Shown piece after piece: positions 1-8,855 of a stretch of DNA of 64,000 nucleotides; position 1 is the first letter of the stretch; each line of letters starts with the position of its first letter. The translations under genes were made by a program, and so were the position numbers. This stretch comes from Lachnospiraceae bacterium. Lineage in GTDB: Bacteria > Bacillota > Clostridia > Lachnospirales > Lachnospiraceae. The stretch is from contig JAAVZL010000033.1 in assembly GCA_022791635.1 (NCBI GenBank), forward strand, positions 104,567-168,566, given 5' to 3'. Below the pieces are notes generated by a model. That model ran no database searches. It was not told where the DNA came from and was given only the letters and a program-made list of their open reading frames with translations.

Positions 1-1
1 T

Positions 2-352
2 ACACTGGAGGAGATCAGCAGAGAAAATTACATTGCCAGAGAGCCCAGTGTGGCAAATGAATTATTTATTGAATATATGGAGCTCCAAAATCTCTCTGTC
101 AAGTGCACCTGGTTCTGCAACAATTCCGAAACAACCAAGCAAGCCGTCATCCATAACTACGGCATTACCGTCATATCCCGCCGCATTGTGGCACAGGAGC
201 TGAAAAACGGAACCCTGATAGAGGTCCGGATTGAGAACTGCCAGCTTCTTCGAAAATTCCAGATGCTGTATCACAAGCATAAATTTTTCTCCAATCCCCT
301 GCTGGATCTGATGGATCTCTGCCGAAATCTGGACGTAACCCTGCCGGAATAA
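2..352 (+). CDS. LysR-family transcriptional regulator, C-terminal part (5' end outside window)
   Basis: The open frame runs in from the left edge and ends at a TAA at 350-352. About 116 residues are visible. They resemble the second half of a LysR substrate-binding domain: the NYGITVISRR stretch (the usual glycine-hydrophobic-S core) is followed by a G-L-V strand, then RKFQMLYHKHKF and a last helix, as in many LysR ends. The DNA-binding helix-turn-helix is off the window, so the target cannot be named. It converges on the TauE-like gene with a 19 bp gap. A GTG at 50 is unlikely to be the true start because the homology continues upstream of it. Confidence 0.75.
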   Translation, partial: TLEEISRENYIAREPSVANELFIEYMELQNLSVKCTWFCNNSETTKQAVIHNYGITVISRRIVAQELKNGTLIEVRIENCQLLRKFQMLYHKHKFFSNPLLDLMDLCRNLDVTLPE

Positions 353-371
353 GCCGCCTTTCCCTAAGATC

Positions 372-1112
372 TTAAAGACAGGAAATGCAATTCAAAATTC
401 CTGCCGACAGAATTAAGAGATGGATTACATACAAAAACACCTGTCTGCTCAGCTGCCGGCTGATTTTATTTCCTATGTAAATGCCAAGCAAAACCGCGGG
501 GAATCCTGTCAGGGCCAATCTCCAGGCTTCCCCGCACAGGGTTCCGGAAATCTGATACTGTATGACCGTCAGAATACTCACCAGCGTCCACAGAAGGGCC
601 AGGGTCGCGCGGAAGCTGTCCTTTTCCCGAATCTCCTGCTGGGTGTACAGAAGAACCAGGCTTCCCCCTGAGGAAATAGCTCCCTGAATCACACCGGCCA
701 GAAAGAGGATGGCTCTCAAAACAGGAGAAGAAAACCGATATTTTTCTATAGCGGGAATTCGTAATTTCACCAGGCCGTAAATGCCGAGAAGAATCATAAA
801 GAGCCCCAGGAAAAGCTTCAGCTCCGGAACCGACATATATTTCAGTCCCGCCACTCCCACCGGAAGTCCCAGACACATATACCCGCCAATGATTTTAAGC
901 TGCCTGAAATCAATGTTCTTCCGGTTTTCCCACACAAGCCACACATTGAGCATGCAGGTAATGGTGGATGCCATAATTACAGTCTTGGCGTCAAAAAGCT
1001 GGGTAAGAAAGGGAATGCTGATGAGTCCTGCTCCAAACCCTCCAATGGCCCCCAGAACATTTGCCGAAAACAGAATGAGCATATAGAGCATGAGCAGCGC
1101 TTCCCTGCTCAT
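372..1112 (-). CDS. TauE/SafE-family membrane permease (putative anion/sulfite exporter)
   Basis: A 246-residue integral membrane protein. The N-terminal half carries GAIGGFGAGLISIPFL and the second half repeats a glycine/serine-rich turn (GVIQGAISSGGSLVLL). This is the two-repeat pattern of the TauE/SafE family (DUF81). About eight hydrophobic segments are visible. The chosen ATG overlaps the nucleoside hydrolase stop as ATGA and has GGAGG five bases upstream; a longer frame to 1145 lacks a ribosome site. It is the last gene of the nucleoside uptake operon, so it might export a by-product of that pathway, but the substrate is unknown. Confidence 0.75.
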   Translation of the reverse strand: MSREALLMLYMLILFSANVLGAIGGFGAGLISIPFLTQLFDAKTVIMASTITCMLNVWLVWENRKNIDFRQLKIIGGYMCLGLPVGVAGLKYMSVPELKLFLGLFMILLGIYGLVKLRIPAIEKYRFSSPVLRAILFLAGVIQGAISSGGSLVLLYTQQEIREKDSFRATLALLWTLVSILTVIQYQISGTLCGEAWRLALTGFPAVLLGIYIGNKISRQLSRQVFLYVIHLLILSAGILNCISCL

Positions 1113-2059
1113 ACCAGCCTCCCTGCCGATTCCAAAATCATGCAAAGGAATTTTTCCAAATCCAGCTCAAAGACGACCTCCACATTTTCCGGCTTTCCGG
1201 ATCGGTGCTCATAGTCACAGACGGTGGCCCCGGAAAGCGGCCCCGGTTCTGTCATAATCTGCACATACATCTTCTCGCTTTTTCGAATCACGCTCCGGTC
1301 TATGACTCCGGCCACGGCACAGGCATCATGGACCGGGCAGCCTCCCAGATCAAGCCATACCTGGTTATGTAGCTCCATAAATTTTCGCAGCAGCTCTGCC
1401 ATCATGTGTCCTGTTTGGTTGCCGATCTCCTCCAGCTTATAAAGAAAATCCTCCTGAAACAGGGACTTATAGGTCACGTCATATCCGTACATCACTACAG
1501 GAATCCCGCTCTCAAAGACAATTTTGCTGGCCTCCGCATCAAAATAGGTGTTAAACTCCATAAAAGGCTTTGTCAGTATAAAGTGGCAGGTCCCTCCCAT
1601 CAGGGAAATCTGCTCGATCTTTTCACTGCACAGATCCGGGTAGGCGCGAATGAGAAGTCCCATATTGCTCAAAGGCCCCGTACAGATAAAAGTCACCTTT
1701 TCCCTGCTGTGCTTAAGAATATCCGCAGCCGCCTCCAGAGCCGTACGCTTTGACACCCGCAGGGGATTGTCCCCGGGAAACACAAAGCCGTCCAGGCCGC
1801 TTAAACCGTGAGCTCCTTCCGTATCGGTTCTCTGATATCCCCGCACCAGGGGTTGTCTTGCCCCTGCCGCCACCTCCACGTCGGCTCCGCAATAGTTCAG
1901 AATATTTAAGGTATTATTGGTGACCTTGTTGATCACCTTGTTTCCGGCCACATTTGTGATGAGCTTCACATCCAGAAAGGGACTTCCCAGGGCCAGAATC
2001 AGAGCCACCATATCGTCATGGCCCGGATCACAGTCGATAATTACCGGTATTTTTCTCAT
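1109..2059 (-). CDS. Inosine/uridine-preferring nucleoside hydrolase
   Basis: A 316-residue member of the IunH/RihA family, which hydrolyses the N-glycosidic bond of nucleosides to ribose and base. The N-terminal IIDCDPGHDD aspartate cluster binds calcium and is diagnostic. The middle has the TGPLSN and MGGT motifs and the C-terminal part has VHDACAV, supplying the last metal aspartate. The ATG at 2059 has AGGAGG five bases upstream. A longer frame to 2083 overlaps the permease stop as ATGA but lacks a clear site. It lies directly downstream of a nucleoside-type ABC transporter, fitting intracellular salvage of imported nucleosides. Confidence 0.9.
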   Translation of the reverse strand: MRKIPVIIDCDPGHDDMVALILALGSPFLDVKLITNVAGNKVINKVTNNTLNILNYCGADVEVAAGARQPLVRGYQRTDTEGAHGLSGLDGFVFPGDNPLRVSKRTALEAAADILKHSREKVTFICTGPLSNMGLLIRAYPDLCSEKIEQISLMGGTCHFILTKPFMEFNTYFDAEASKIVFESGIPVVMYGYDVTYKSLFQEDFLYKLEEIGNQTGHMMAELLRKFMELHNQVWLDLGGCPVHDACAVAGVIDRSVIRKSEKMYVQIMTEPGPLSGATVCDYEHRSGKPENVEVVFELDLEKFLCMILESAGRLV

Positions 2060-2079
2060 AAGGTCCTCCTGCTTTCTTC

Positions 2080-3045
2080 TCATACCATTTCAGCCCCGGC
2101 ATTCTTCTCTGCCTCTGCAATGGCCCGTTTGATTCGGCTGTCCTTCTTGCTCTTTTCCCGCATGGAATAGAGAATGATCCCCACAATAGATACCACGTAA
2201 GGAATAGCCATCACCACATCTGTGGAGAAGGAGTTAATCTGCAGCACATTGGCCACCGCATTGGCAAACCCAAACAGCAGGGAGGCCAGAAGGGCTCCCG
2301 CCGGATTTCCCCGTCCCATGGCATCTGCCGCCACACCGATAAAGCCCCGGCTGGAGGTCATATTTACAATAAACACCTGCATATTTCCCATGGACAGATA
2401 CATGCCGCCCAGAGAGGCAAAAAATCCGCTTAAGCCCAGTGCAATCAGCTTGATCTTAGTGGGATTCTCTCCCACAGACTTGGCCGCGCTTCCGTTCTCG
2501 CCCACTGCCCGGATGCGAAGGCCCAGAGGCGTACGATACATCAAAAACCAGGCCACAATCACCAGAAGAAAGGCCACATAGGTAAATATGTTGTGCCCGG
2601 ATAAAATCTCTCCCAGAACAGGGATGTCCTTAATCAGGGGAAGCTCCACTCCGGGAACTCCCAGGCTCTTGATCATAGAGGAGGAGCCCTTGTCCCCTGT
2701 AAAGGCATACAGTATCATAACCGTAGCCCCGTTGGTAAAGGTATTGATGGCAACTCCCGTGAGAATCATATTGGTTTTCATGAGGATATGGAAGTATCCC
2801 ATGAAAATTCCCATGGCCACGCCCACGGCCATGCCGCACACAAGCGCCAGAAACAGATTCTGAGTAAAGGCGCTCACCAGAACTCCCGTCAGCGCCGACA
2901 TCAGCATGGTGCTGTCAATGGTAATATTGGTCACGCCTGCTTTTCGCGCAATCAGGGAAGACAGGCTTGCGAAAATCAACGGCGTAGACACGCGAATCAC
3001 CGTATAGAAAAATCCGGCTGTTAAAAAATTTCCCAAAAAACCCAA
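2080..3045 (-). CDS. Nucleoside-type ABC transporter permease 2 (NupQ/YufQ-like)
   Basis: A 321-residue BPD_transp_2 (branched-chain/ribose-type) permease. It has about eight to ten hydrophobic segments and the characteristic loop RTPLGLRIRAVGENGSAAKS around residues 180-200, which contacts the ATPase. The C-terminus is charged (KSKKDSRIKRAIAEAEKN). It starts two bases after the stop of the first permease and its stop overlaps the start region of the hydrolase, so translation is likely coupled. With the ATPase and BMP lipoprotein it forms a complete importer of the B. subtilis NupNOPQ type. The nucleoside substrate is inferred from family and from the hydrolase next door. Confidence 0.88.
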   Translation of the reverse strand: MGFLGNFLTAGFFYTVIRVSTPLIFASLSSLIARKAGVTNITIDSTMLMSALTGVLVSAFTQNLFLALVCGMAVGVAMGIFMGYFHILMKTNMILTGVAINTFTNGATVMILYAFTGDKGSSSMIKSLGVPGVELPLIKDIPVLGEILSGHNIFTYVAFLLVIVAWFLMYRTPLGLRIRAVGENGSAAKSVGENPTKIKLIALGLSGFFASLGGMYLSMGNMQVFIVNMTSSRGFIGVAADAMGRGNPAGALLASLLFGFANAVANVLQINSFSTDVVMAIPYVVSIVGIILYSMREKSKKDSRIKRAIAEAEKNAGAEMV

Positions 3046-3047
3046 GC

Positions 3048-4118
3048 TTACGCCTCCTTTCCCACACTTTCATTGTATTTCACCCGTAGCTTTTGCTGGG
3101 TTCCCGCAAGAAATGCATTGGCTCCGATAAACAGAATCATAATAGCCTGTATGATCAGCACAATCTCACTTGCCACATCGGAGGAGCGGTTCATAATATC
3201 TGCTCCCGTACGGACGTATCCCAGAAACATGGCCGCGAAGAGCACATACTGAGGCTTGTACTTTGCCAGAGTGGCTACCATAATTCCGTCCCATCCCAGG
3301 TTGGTAAGGGAAAACCAGGCAAACCGGGGATTGCGGCCAAACATCTCCATACCGCCTCCAAAGCCGCTTAAGGCTCCGCCCAGAAACTGAGCCAAAAGGC
3401 ACATGGCAAACACATTGATGCCGATGCATTCTGCAAAATGGGGGTTGATGCCTATCAGGCGGATGCTGTAGCCCCACTTGGTCTTGTAGAGGAAGAACCA
3501 CACCAGCACAATCATCACCAGGGCAACAATCAGATTGGTATTCACCTTGGTTCCGGGAATCAGCGTGGTCAGAAAGCCCTCCTCCGGTAAGGGATAGGAC
3601 CCCGAGGAGGTGGAGGTAATGTCCATGAGGTAATTGCTGAAAATGTAATTTCCAATGTAGAACATCACATAGTTAAACAGCAGAGATACCACAAAGGCAT
3701 CTGTTCCATACTTAAGGTTTACAAGCATGGGCAAAAGAGCCATGAGACCGCAAATCACGATCACCGCCGCCATGGAAAACAGGGTCAGGCTCTTTCCGTG
3801 GAGCAGAAAAAATTTCAGAGAAATAGCGGCTGCCGTTAAGCCTCCAAAATAATAGCAGCCCTCCCCGGAAAGAGTGCGTTTCCCGGTAGACCAGAGAATG
3901 CACACGCCAAGCCCTACATAAATCAGCGGAACAATGTTCTCAATCAAGTTGCCGATTCTGCGCATAGAGGTAAAGGGGCCTAGCAAAAAGGAGTGGAGGG
4001 CCGTAAGAGGCTCATCGCTCACCATAAGAATAATCACCAGCGCAAACACCATTGCAATAAAAATAGCAAGGAGCGTTTTCATAAAAGAAAATACCTGATT
4101 CAATTGTTTATTGTTCAT
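3048..4118 (-). CDS. Nucleoside-type ABC transporter permease 1 (NupP/YufP-like)
   Basis: A 356-residue BPD_transp_2 permease. A first transmembrane helix at about residues 13-33 is followed by a periplasmic stretch and about seven more hydrophobic helices. The coupling loop KTKWGYSIRLIGINPHFAEC sits around residue 210. Its start overlaps the ATPase stop by 11 bases and it abuts the second permease. Family members pair as heterodimers with a YufQ-type protein, exactly as found here. Confidence 0.87.
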   Translation of the reverse strand: MNNKQLNQVFSFMKTLLAIFIAMVFALVIILMVSDEPLTALHSFLLGPFTSMRRIGNLIENIVPLIYVGLGVCILWSTGKRTLSGEGCYYFGGLTAAAISLKFFLLHGKSLTLFSMAAVIVICGLMALLPMLVNLKYGTDAFVVSLLFNYVMFYIGNYIFSNYLMDITSTSSGSYPLPEEGFLTTLIPGTKVNTNLIVALVMIVLVWFFLYKTKWGYSIRLIGINPHFAECIGINVFAMCLLAQFLGGALSGFGGGMEMFGRNPRFAWFSLTNLGWDGIMVATLAKYKPQYVLFAAMFLGYVRTGADIMNRSSDVASEIVLIIQAIMILFIGANAFLAGTQQKLRVKYNESVGKEA

Positions 4119-5673
4119 AATAGACCTCCCGAATCATTTCCTGAGGCTGTTTTTTGATGCCCAGCATATACTCGCCCAGCTCCTCCTCTGTGACACCGCT
4201 TATATCCTTAAAATAGGCTACAATCTCTCCCTCATAGAGGACAATCAGAGAATCGCTCAGCTCCATAATCTCTGCCAAATCCGCGGAATTCACCAGAATA
4301 GCCGTATCCGCATCCCGAAGCTCAAAAATTTTCTCATGAATAAACTTGGTGGAGCCTACATCGATTCCCCGGGAAGGCTGATCAATGACAATCAGATCTC
4401 TTGGCATGGAAAGCTCTCTGGCTACCACCACCTTTTGAATGTTTCCCCCGGACAGCATGGAGACGCTCTGCTTCTCGCTGTCACATTTGACGGCAAATTC
4501 TTCTATCAGCTCCTCCGCTTTTTTCACAAGCTCCTTTTCCCGGATGATTCCGTATCTGGAAAAGGTCTCCTCCGACAGGCGGTTGGATAAAAGATTCTCT
4601 TTGATGGTAGCCTCTGACGCCACTCCTACCAGCAGCCGATCCTGGGGAATGTATGCAGTAGCCGCCTCATCCCGGATTTTGCGAACGGAAAGCCGGGACA
4701 CATCCTTGTCGCGAATGCAGATCTTCCCTCTCTGTATCTTGCGAAGTCCCACAATCAGCTCCAAAAGCTCCCGCTGTCCATTGCCCTCCACGCCTGCAAT
4801 GCCTAATATCTCCCCGCTTCGCACGGAAAAGCTCACGTCGTTCAGCTTCAATTTTCCTTCTCCGTACCCATAATGGAGATGCTCCACCCGCAGCACGCAC
4901 TCCTTGGGGGCCGCCGGTTTTTTATTCAGCTTCATCTTGATTTCCCGACCAATCATCAGTCTGGAAATGTCCGCCTCCGAGATATCCTTTACATTATAAA
5001 CACCTACGGACAAGCCGTTTTTCATAATGGTGATTCGATCGCAGATCTGCTTAATCTCCCGGATTTTATGGGAAATAAAAATCACTGTGTGCCCGCTTTC
5101 CTTCAGAAGAAGAAGCTGGCGGAACAGTTCCTCCGTCTCCTGGGGCGTCAGCACTGCCGTGGGCTCGTCCAAAATCAGGATCCGCGCTCCCCGGTACAGC
5201 GCCTTCAGAATCTCTACTCTCTGCTTCATCCCAACAGGAAGATCCTGAATCTTCCTGTTGGGATCTATGGGAAGATGATATTTCTCTGAGATGTTCCGCG
5301 TCTCCTCCACAGCCTTGGCCCGATCAATGAAAATTCCTTTTAGAGGCTCCTCCTTCAGCATCATATTCTCCGCCACAGTCAGGGAGGGAACCAGCATAAA
5401 CTCCTGGTGCACCATTCCGATCTTCAGTGCTATGGCCTCTGCCGGACTGTTAATATGGACAGGTTTTCCCTCAAAGAAGATCTGGCCTCTGTCAATTTTT
5501 TCCATTCCAAAAAGCATCTTCATCAGAGTGGATTTTCCTGCCCCGTTTTCTCCCATAACCGCGTGGATTTCCCCGTAGCTTACGCTGAAATCCACGTCCT
5601 TGTTTGCCACCACTCCATTGGGATAAATTTTCGTTATCCCCTTCATCTCAATCGCAGTCTGTCCTGCTGTCAT
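4108..5673 (-). CDS. Nucleoside-type ABC transporter ATP-binding protein (NupO/YufO-like)
   Basis: A 521-residue protein with two ABC domains in tandem. The N-terminal domain has an intact Walker A (GENGAGKST) near residue 42, a signature region reading LPVGMKQRVEILKAL and Walker B (ILILDEPTAVL). The C-terminal domain has a degenerate Walker A (GVEGNGQREL) but a good signature (LSGGNIQKVVVAREL). That is the usual asymmetric pattern of the ribose/nucleoside subfamily. The ATG has GAGGTGA nine bases upstream. It follows the BMP gene after a strong hairpin, so the lipoprotein is probably made in excess over the ATPase and permeases. Confidence 0.9.
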   Translation of the reverse strand: MTAGQTAIEMKGITKIYPNGVVANKDVDFSVSYGEIHAVMGENGAGKSTLMKMLFGMEKIDRGQIFFEGKPVHINSPAEAIALKIGMVHQEFMLVPSLTVAENMMLKEEPLKGIFIDRAKAVEETRNISEKYHLPIDPNRKIQDLPVGMKQRVEILKALYRGARILILDEPTAVLTPQETEELFRQLLLLKESGHTVIFISHKIREIKQICDRITIMKNGLSVGVYNVKDISEADISRLMIGREIKMKLNKKPAAPKECVLRVEHLHYGYGEGKLKLNDVSFSVRSGEILGIAGVEGNGQRELLELIVGLRKIQRGKICIRDKDVSRLSVRKIRDEAATAYIPQDRLLVGVASEATIKENLLSNRLSEETFSRYGIIREKELVKKAEELIEEFAVKCDSEKQSVSMLSGGNIQKVVVARELSMPRDLIVIDQPSRGIDVGSTKFIHEKIFELRDADTAILVNSADLAEIMELSDSLIVLYEGEIVAYFKDISGVTEEELGEYMLGIKKQPQEMIREVYYEQ

Positions 5674-5775
5674 ATGTGTCTCACCTCTTTATCACCGGAT
5701 TATCCAATTTGAAAGATAAATGATGCGCGGGGCGCATGTTGCGTAGCAGCTAATTTCCCTATACGCCCCTGCGCA

Positions 5776-5817
5776 TAAAAAGGGAAGGCCGGTCTCCTGC
5801 GGAACCATGCCTTCCCG
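5776..5817 (-). terminator. Hairpin terminator after the BMP lipoprotein gene
   Basis: Read on the minus strand, GGGAAGGC and GCCTTCCC form an eight-pair stem around a 19-base loop and run into TTTTTAT. It lies 16 bases past the BMP stop codon. It would end most transcripts there and let a fraction read on into the ATPase and permease genes, a common way to keep binding protein in excess. Confidence 0.75.
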
Positions 5818-5832
5818 CTGCTCTCCTGGGAT

Positions 5833-6996
5833 TTACTGTGCGGAATTGATGACCTCATCTATCTCCTCCGGCTCCATTCCAAGGGCCGTGGGAACCTTCA
5901 CTGCTCCGTCCTTAATCTTCTGTTCGTATTCCTCCACAGTCTTCTTCACCTCGTCGGGAAGCTGCTCCTCATAGTAATCATTCTTTACCACACCTGCTCC
6001 GTCTATGGCCACCCCTACGGTCTCCTGGGTTCCAAAGGGAAGCTCTCCTGCCGCATACCGCTCATATGCAGAGCTTACGGCATTGTCTACCTTTTTCATC
6101 ACAGAGGCCAGAATCACCTTTTGGATGGATTCGTCGCTCTGAGCATATTTGGCAGCCACGTCCTGATCATTTCCCACCGCATAGACTTCCCGATCCCTGG
6201 CTGCCTCATACACGCCCGCCGCCGCATTTCCGCAGGCGGGGTACAGCACATCCGCTCCGTCCGTGATCTGTGCCAGGGCCAGCTCCTTGGCAAGGGTGGC
6301 ATCGTTAAAGTCATTGGTAAAGGCAACGGCTACCTTGATATCCGGATTTACCTCCTGGGCTCCGGCAATAAAGCCTACCATAAAGTCATAGATGACCGGA
6401 ATCTTGGTTGCTCCCACAAAGCCGACGTAATTGCTCTCGGTCATATTGGCGGCAATGATCCCTGCCATATAGGCCGCCTCGTTCTGATAGAAATCCATGG
6501 AATACACATTTTCCATATCCGTGGTGTCAAAATCCAGTAACACGTCGTAGCAGATAAAGGGCATCTCCGGGTACATGGGCGCTACCGTCTGAATGGTATC
6601 CTTCATCAGAGAGCCGCCTGTGATAATCAGATCGTATCCCGCCTCACACAGGTCGCACATGGCTGCCTCCCATTTTGCAGAATCTGTTACGGCAGTTCCA
6701 AGCTCCACAATATCCAGCTCGGCACCGATGCTCTCGGCAATGCTTTCCGAAGCCCGGCAGGCCAGATCATGGGTGCCGCCGTCTCCCCGGACATTGGGCA
6801 ATACGGTCACGATCTTTTTGATCTCAACCTTTTCCTCTGCCTGAGCTGTATCCTCCTCTGCCTCTGCCGCTTCCTTTTCCTGGGCTGCTCCTTCCGTCCC
6901 GGCTTCCGGGGCAGCAGGCTCCTCCTTCTTGCCACATGCGGCCAGAGAAATTACCATGGTCAATGCCATTAAGAACAATAATACTTTCTTCTTCAT
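5833..6996 (-). CDS. BMP-family nucleoside-binding lipoprotein
   Basis: A 387-residue secreted lipoprotein. A lysine-rich start and hydrophobic h-region end in the lipobox ISLAAC, with Cys21 the lipidation site. An acidic Ala/Glu linker follows (about residues 24-55), then the BMP (PnrA-like) domain. Motifs include DLAC near the start, GGSLMKDT, YMAGIIAANM and ADVLYPACGNAAAGV. It would bind nucleosides outside the membrane and hand them to the YufP/Q-like permeases. It is the first gene of the operon, behind a well-formed promoter and a strong ribosome site (GGGAGGT). Confidence 0.9.
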   Translation of the reverse strand: MKKKVLLFLMALTMVISLAACGKKEEPAAPEAGTEGAAQEKEAAEAEEDTAQAEEKVEIKKIVTVLPNVRGDGGTHDLACRASESIAESIGAELDIVELGTAVTDSAKWEAAMCDLCEAGYDLIITGGSLMKDTIQTVAPMYPEMPFICYDVLLDFDTTDMENVYSMDFYQNEAAYMAGIIAANMTESNYVGFVGATKIPVIYDFMVGFIAGAQEVNPDIKVAVAFTNDFNDATLAKELALAQITDGADVLYPACGNAAAGVYEAARDREVYAVGNDQDVAAKYAQSDESIQKVILASVMKKVDNAVSSAYERYAAGELPFGTQETVGVAIDGAGVVKNDYYEEQLPDEVKKTVEEYEQKIKDGAVKVPTALGMEPEEIDEVINSAQ

Positions 6997-7044
6997 TTTT
7001 ACCTCCCATTCTGTGCTTTCATACTTCTGTTGTTTGTTAAGGCC

Positions 7045-7073
7045 ATCATATCATCCTCTATTGATATTGTAAA
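7045..7073 (-). promoter_or_regulatory. SigmaA-type promoter of the nucleoside transporter operon
   Basis: On the minus strand TTTACA and TATGAT are separated by exactly 17 bases. They lie about 50-75 bases upstream of the BMP start codon. The upstream DNA (7074-7130) is very AT-rich and carries near-repeats of ATTGATAAT that could serve as UP element or operator; the GntR regulator encoded just beyond is a candidate binder. Confidence 0.7.
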
Positions 7074-7226
7074 ATACATATTTTAAATCTAATTGATAAT
7101 AAAATATTATTGATTATTTCTTTTTTGTACATATTAGCCAAAGCAAATAATGAATCCGATTTACAAGCGACCAGCTCACTAAATGGGAGAATTTCTTAGA
7201 TTGGAAGATTTCTCAGAAAAACTGCA

Positions 7227-7257
7227 AAAAATAAAAACCCGGGACATTACCCGGATT
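7227..7257 (-). terminator. Rho-independent terminator of the GntR gene
   Basis: On the minus strand AATCCGGG pairs with CCCGGGTT around a six-base loop (one G-T pair), followed by a T-rich run (TTTTTATTTTTT). It sits 20 bases beyond the GntR stop codon and separates that gene from the transporter promoter. Confidence 0.8.
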
Positions 7258-7276
7258 TCTACTAATTCAACAATAT

Positions 7277-7927
7277 TCACTTTTCTTCTCTTTCTTCCCG
7301 TTCCAAAAGCTCCGAAAAACAGTCCATCATATAATGACGCAATTCCCCAAATCTTTCCCAATCCTCTTGATCCAAGGCCTCCATCATCTGACGGCTGTTC
7401 TCCAGAGCCAAATCCGGGTCATATACTTCACTATAATCGCCAAACGCAACAATAGATTTTCCAAGGAGCGTTCCAATCATCGTACTGTAATAACTGTTCC
7501 CTGTATTTTGCCCAGGTATATTTACAAACTCAATATAGGCTGCAATTCGTTCACTGAATGCTGCATCCCTAAGCTCCATCTGCTTCTGATACAAGGGCCT
7601 CATCTTTTCCCGGACCTGCTCTATTCTATGATTCTTCATTATCAGGCGAAAAGACATATCTGTCAGCTCTTTGTTCAGCTCCACTACATCGCGCCTCTCG
7701 GCCGGACTCATCTGAATCACAGTGGCGGTAGATGAACATTTTGCCTCAATAAATCCAAAGGATTTCAGCTGGCTTAATGCATCCCGAACAGGCGTGGAGC
7801 TTACCTGATATTCTTCCTCCAGTTTTTTAATCACCAGTTTTTCTCCCGGAAGAATTTTTCGGGTTCTAATTTTCTGTACTATATCCTCAAAAATCTGCTC
7901 AGAAGCAGGCAGGCGATTTAGCTGCAT
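7277..7927 (-). CDS. GntR-family transcriptional regulator (FadR/FCD-like)
   Basis: 216 residues from the ATG at 7927, which has GGAGAA seven bases upstream. The frame extends to 8041, but those residues do not resemble a GntR start. The N-terminus (residues 8-70) is a winged helix with the classical PGEKLVIKKLEEEYQVSST and PVRDALSQL segments. The C-terminal helical domain is shaped like FCD effector domains. It lies between a decayed amidohydrolase/symporter locus and the nucleoside transporter promoter, so it could control either. The expected ligand would be a small acid or amide of the lost pathway; this is inference. Confidence 0.82.
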   Translation of the reverse strand: MQLNRLPASEQIFEDIVQKIRTRKILPGEKLVIKKLEEEYQVSSTPVRDALSQLKSFGFIEAKCSSTATVIQMSPAERRDVVELNKELTDMSFRLIMKNHRIEQVREKMRPLYQKQMELRDAAFSERIAAYIEFVNIPGQNTGNSYYSTMIGTLLGKSIVAFGDYSEVYDPDLALENSRQMMEALDQEDWERFGELRHYMMDCFSELLEREEREEK

Positions 7928-7995
7928 ACCGAATTCTCCATCTACGTATTTTCTCTGTCTAAAATATACCACATTCGTTCTTGCTTTTGCAATTA

Positions 7996-8562
7996 CTATT
8001 TCTCTGCAAAGAGAGAACCTCCCACACAAATTACAAGGCAAAGCGCAGCCCCAATCAACACCCCATCTATCTCCAGCCCAAGAGGAATTTTCACCAGCAT
8101 ATCAAATCCAAAGGACACAAAGGCTCCCACCAGCATTCCGACATTCACAGCTTTTGCATCTGCCTTCTTCCAAAAGCAGCGGAAAGAAGATGCCGGCTCC
8201 ATACGCGACCCCTTCTGTATACAAAAACGTACCATTTTACGCATGGACTCCGGACCGTCTACTTCATAGTGGTTCGGCTCACTCCAGGCCGCGTCAAAGC
8301 CAAACTCCGTGGGCGTCAGGGTTGGACCAGAACAAAAAATTCGTGGACCTGTAATCCTTCCCCCATTAATATGATTTCTCAGAGCAATTGCCGGATTTGC
8401 AATATTGTCGCCCACATCTCGAACCGTAGTGTAGCCATTGTCCAAATAGAACTGTGCAAAAAGCAGTTCGTCCAAGGTTACTGCACAGGGTCTCAGCGGA
8501 TCTGACAGGCCCTTTCCTGAATACATCCTCAAATGGGTATGCATATCAATCAGGCCAGGCAT
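7996..8562 (-). pseudogene. Fused remnants: amidohydrolase N-part joined to a sodium:solute symporter C-terminus
   Basis: An open frame of 188 codons begins at an ATG with an ideal Shine-Dalgarno (AAAGGAGGTTAT). The first 110 or so residues are an amidohydrolase core: PGLIDMHTHLR is the metal-binding HxH motif, followed by GYTTVRDVGD. The 50-60 residues that normally precede it and the whole remainder of the enzyme are missing. From about 8210-8240 onward the sequence matches the end of a sodium:solute symporter: in the alternative frame it reads AYGAGIFFPLL, and in the open frame WKKADAKAVNVGMLVGAF plus a last membrane helix. A four-T run (AAAA at 8172-8175 on the plus strand) marks the frame change. 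A deletion probably joined two adjacent genes, leaving a non-functional product. Confidence 0.75.
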
Positions 8563-8604
8563 TATAACCTCCTTTAGTGTGTTAAATTTTTGGCTCAAAA
8601 TAAT

Positions 8605-8629
8605 TGCATCATACATGACGCATGATGCA
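8605..8629. promoter_or_regulatory. Inverted repeat upstream of the amidohydrolase remnant (possible GntR operator)
   Basis: TGCATCAT and ATGATGCA form a perfect eight-base dyad with a nine-base spacer. It lies 43-67 bases 5' of the remnant's start codon, in an AT-rich stretch. Position and symmetry suit a dimeric repressor such as the adjacent GntR protein. No promoter elements were assigned with confidence. Confidence 0.4.
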
Positions 8630-8693
8630 TAATACATTTTCAAATATTATACAGAAAAAATTTTAAAATGTCAATCTATTTATTTTTTCTGTC

Positions 8694-8807
8694 TTGGGCT
8701 GTTGCAAAATAGGACAGTCCAAAAATCATCTGCGAGAATAAAAAGCCATCAGCCTTTTCCCGTCCTGTGTTTCGCCGACTCTCAAGACAGAAAAATAGCT
8801 GATGGCT
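8694..8807. repeat. Two intergenic hairpins: GGGCTGT-type unit and AGCCATCAGC stem
   Basis: The first hairpin (8694-8722) is TTGGGCTGT/ACAGTCCAA around TGCAAAATAGG. It belongs to the short GGGCTGTCGCAAAAT hairpin family found at several other gaps in this window. The second (8744-8807) has AGCCATCAGC/GCTGATGGCT arms 44 bases apart, with a smaller CCTGT/ACAG-like pairing inside. Together they fill the gap between the amidohydrolase remnant and the Fe-S protein gene and probably end transcription there. Confidence 0.55.
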
Positions 8808-8855
8808 CTTTCCCTAGCATCTCTCCAAAAAATATGCTGTTGTATTTTTATCCAA

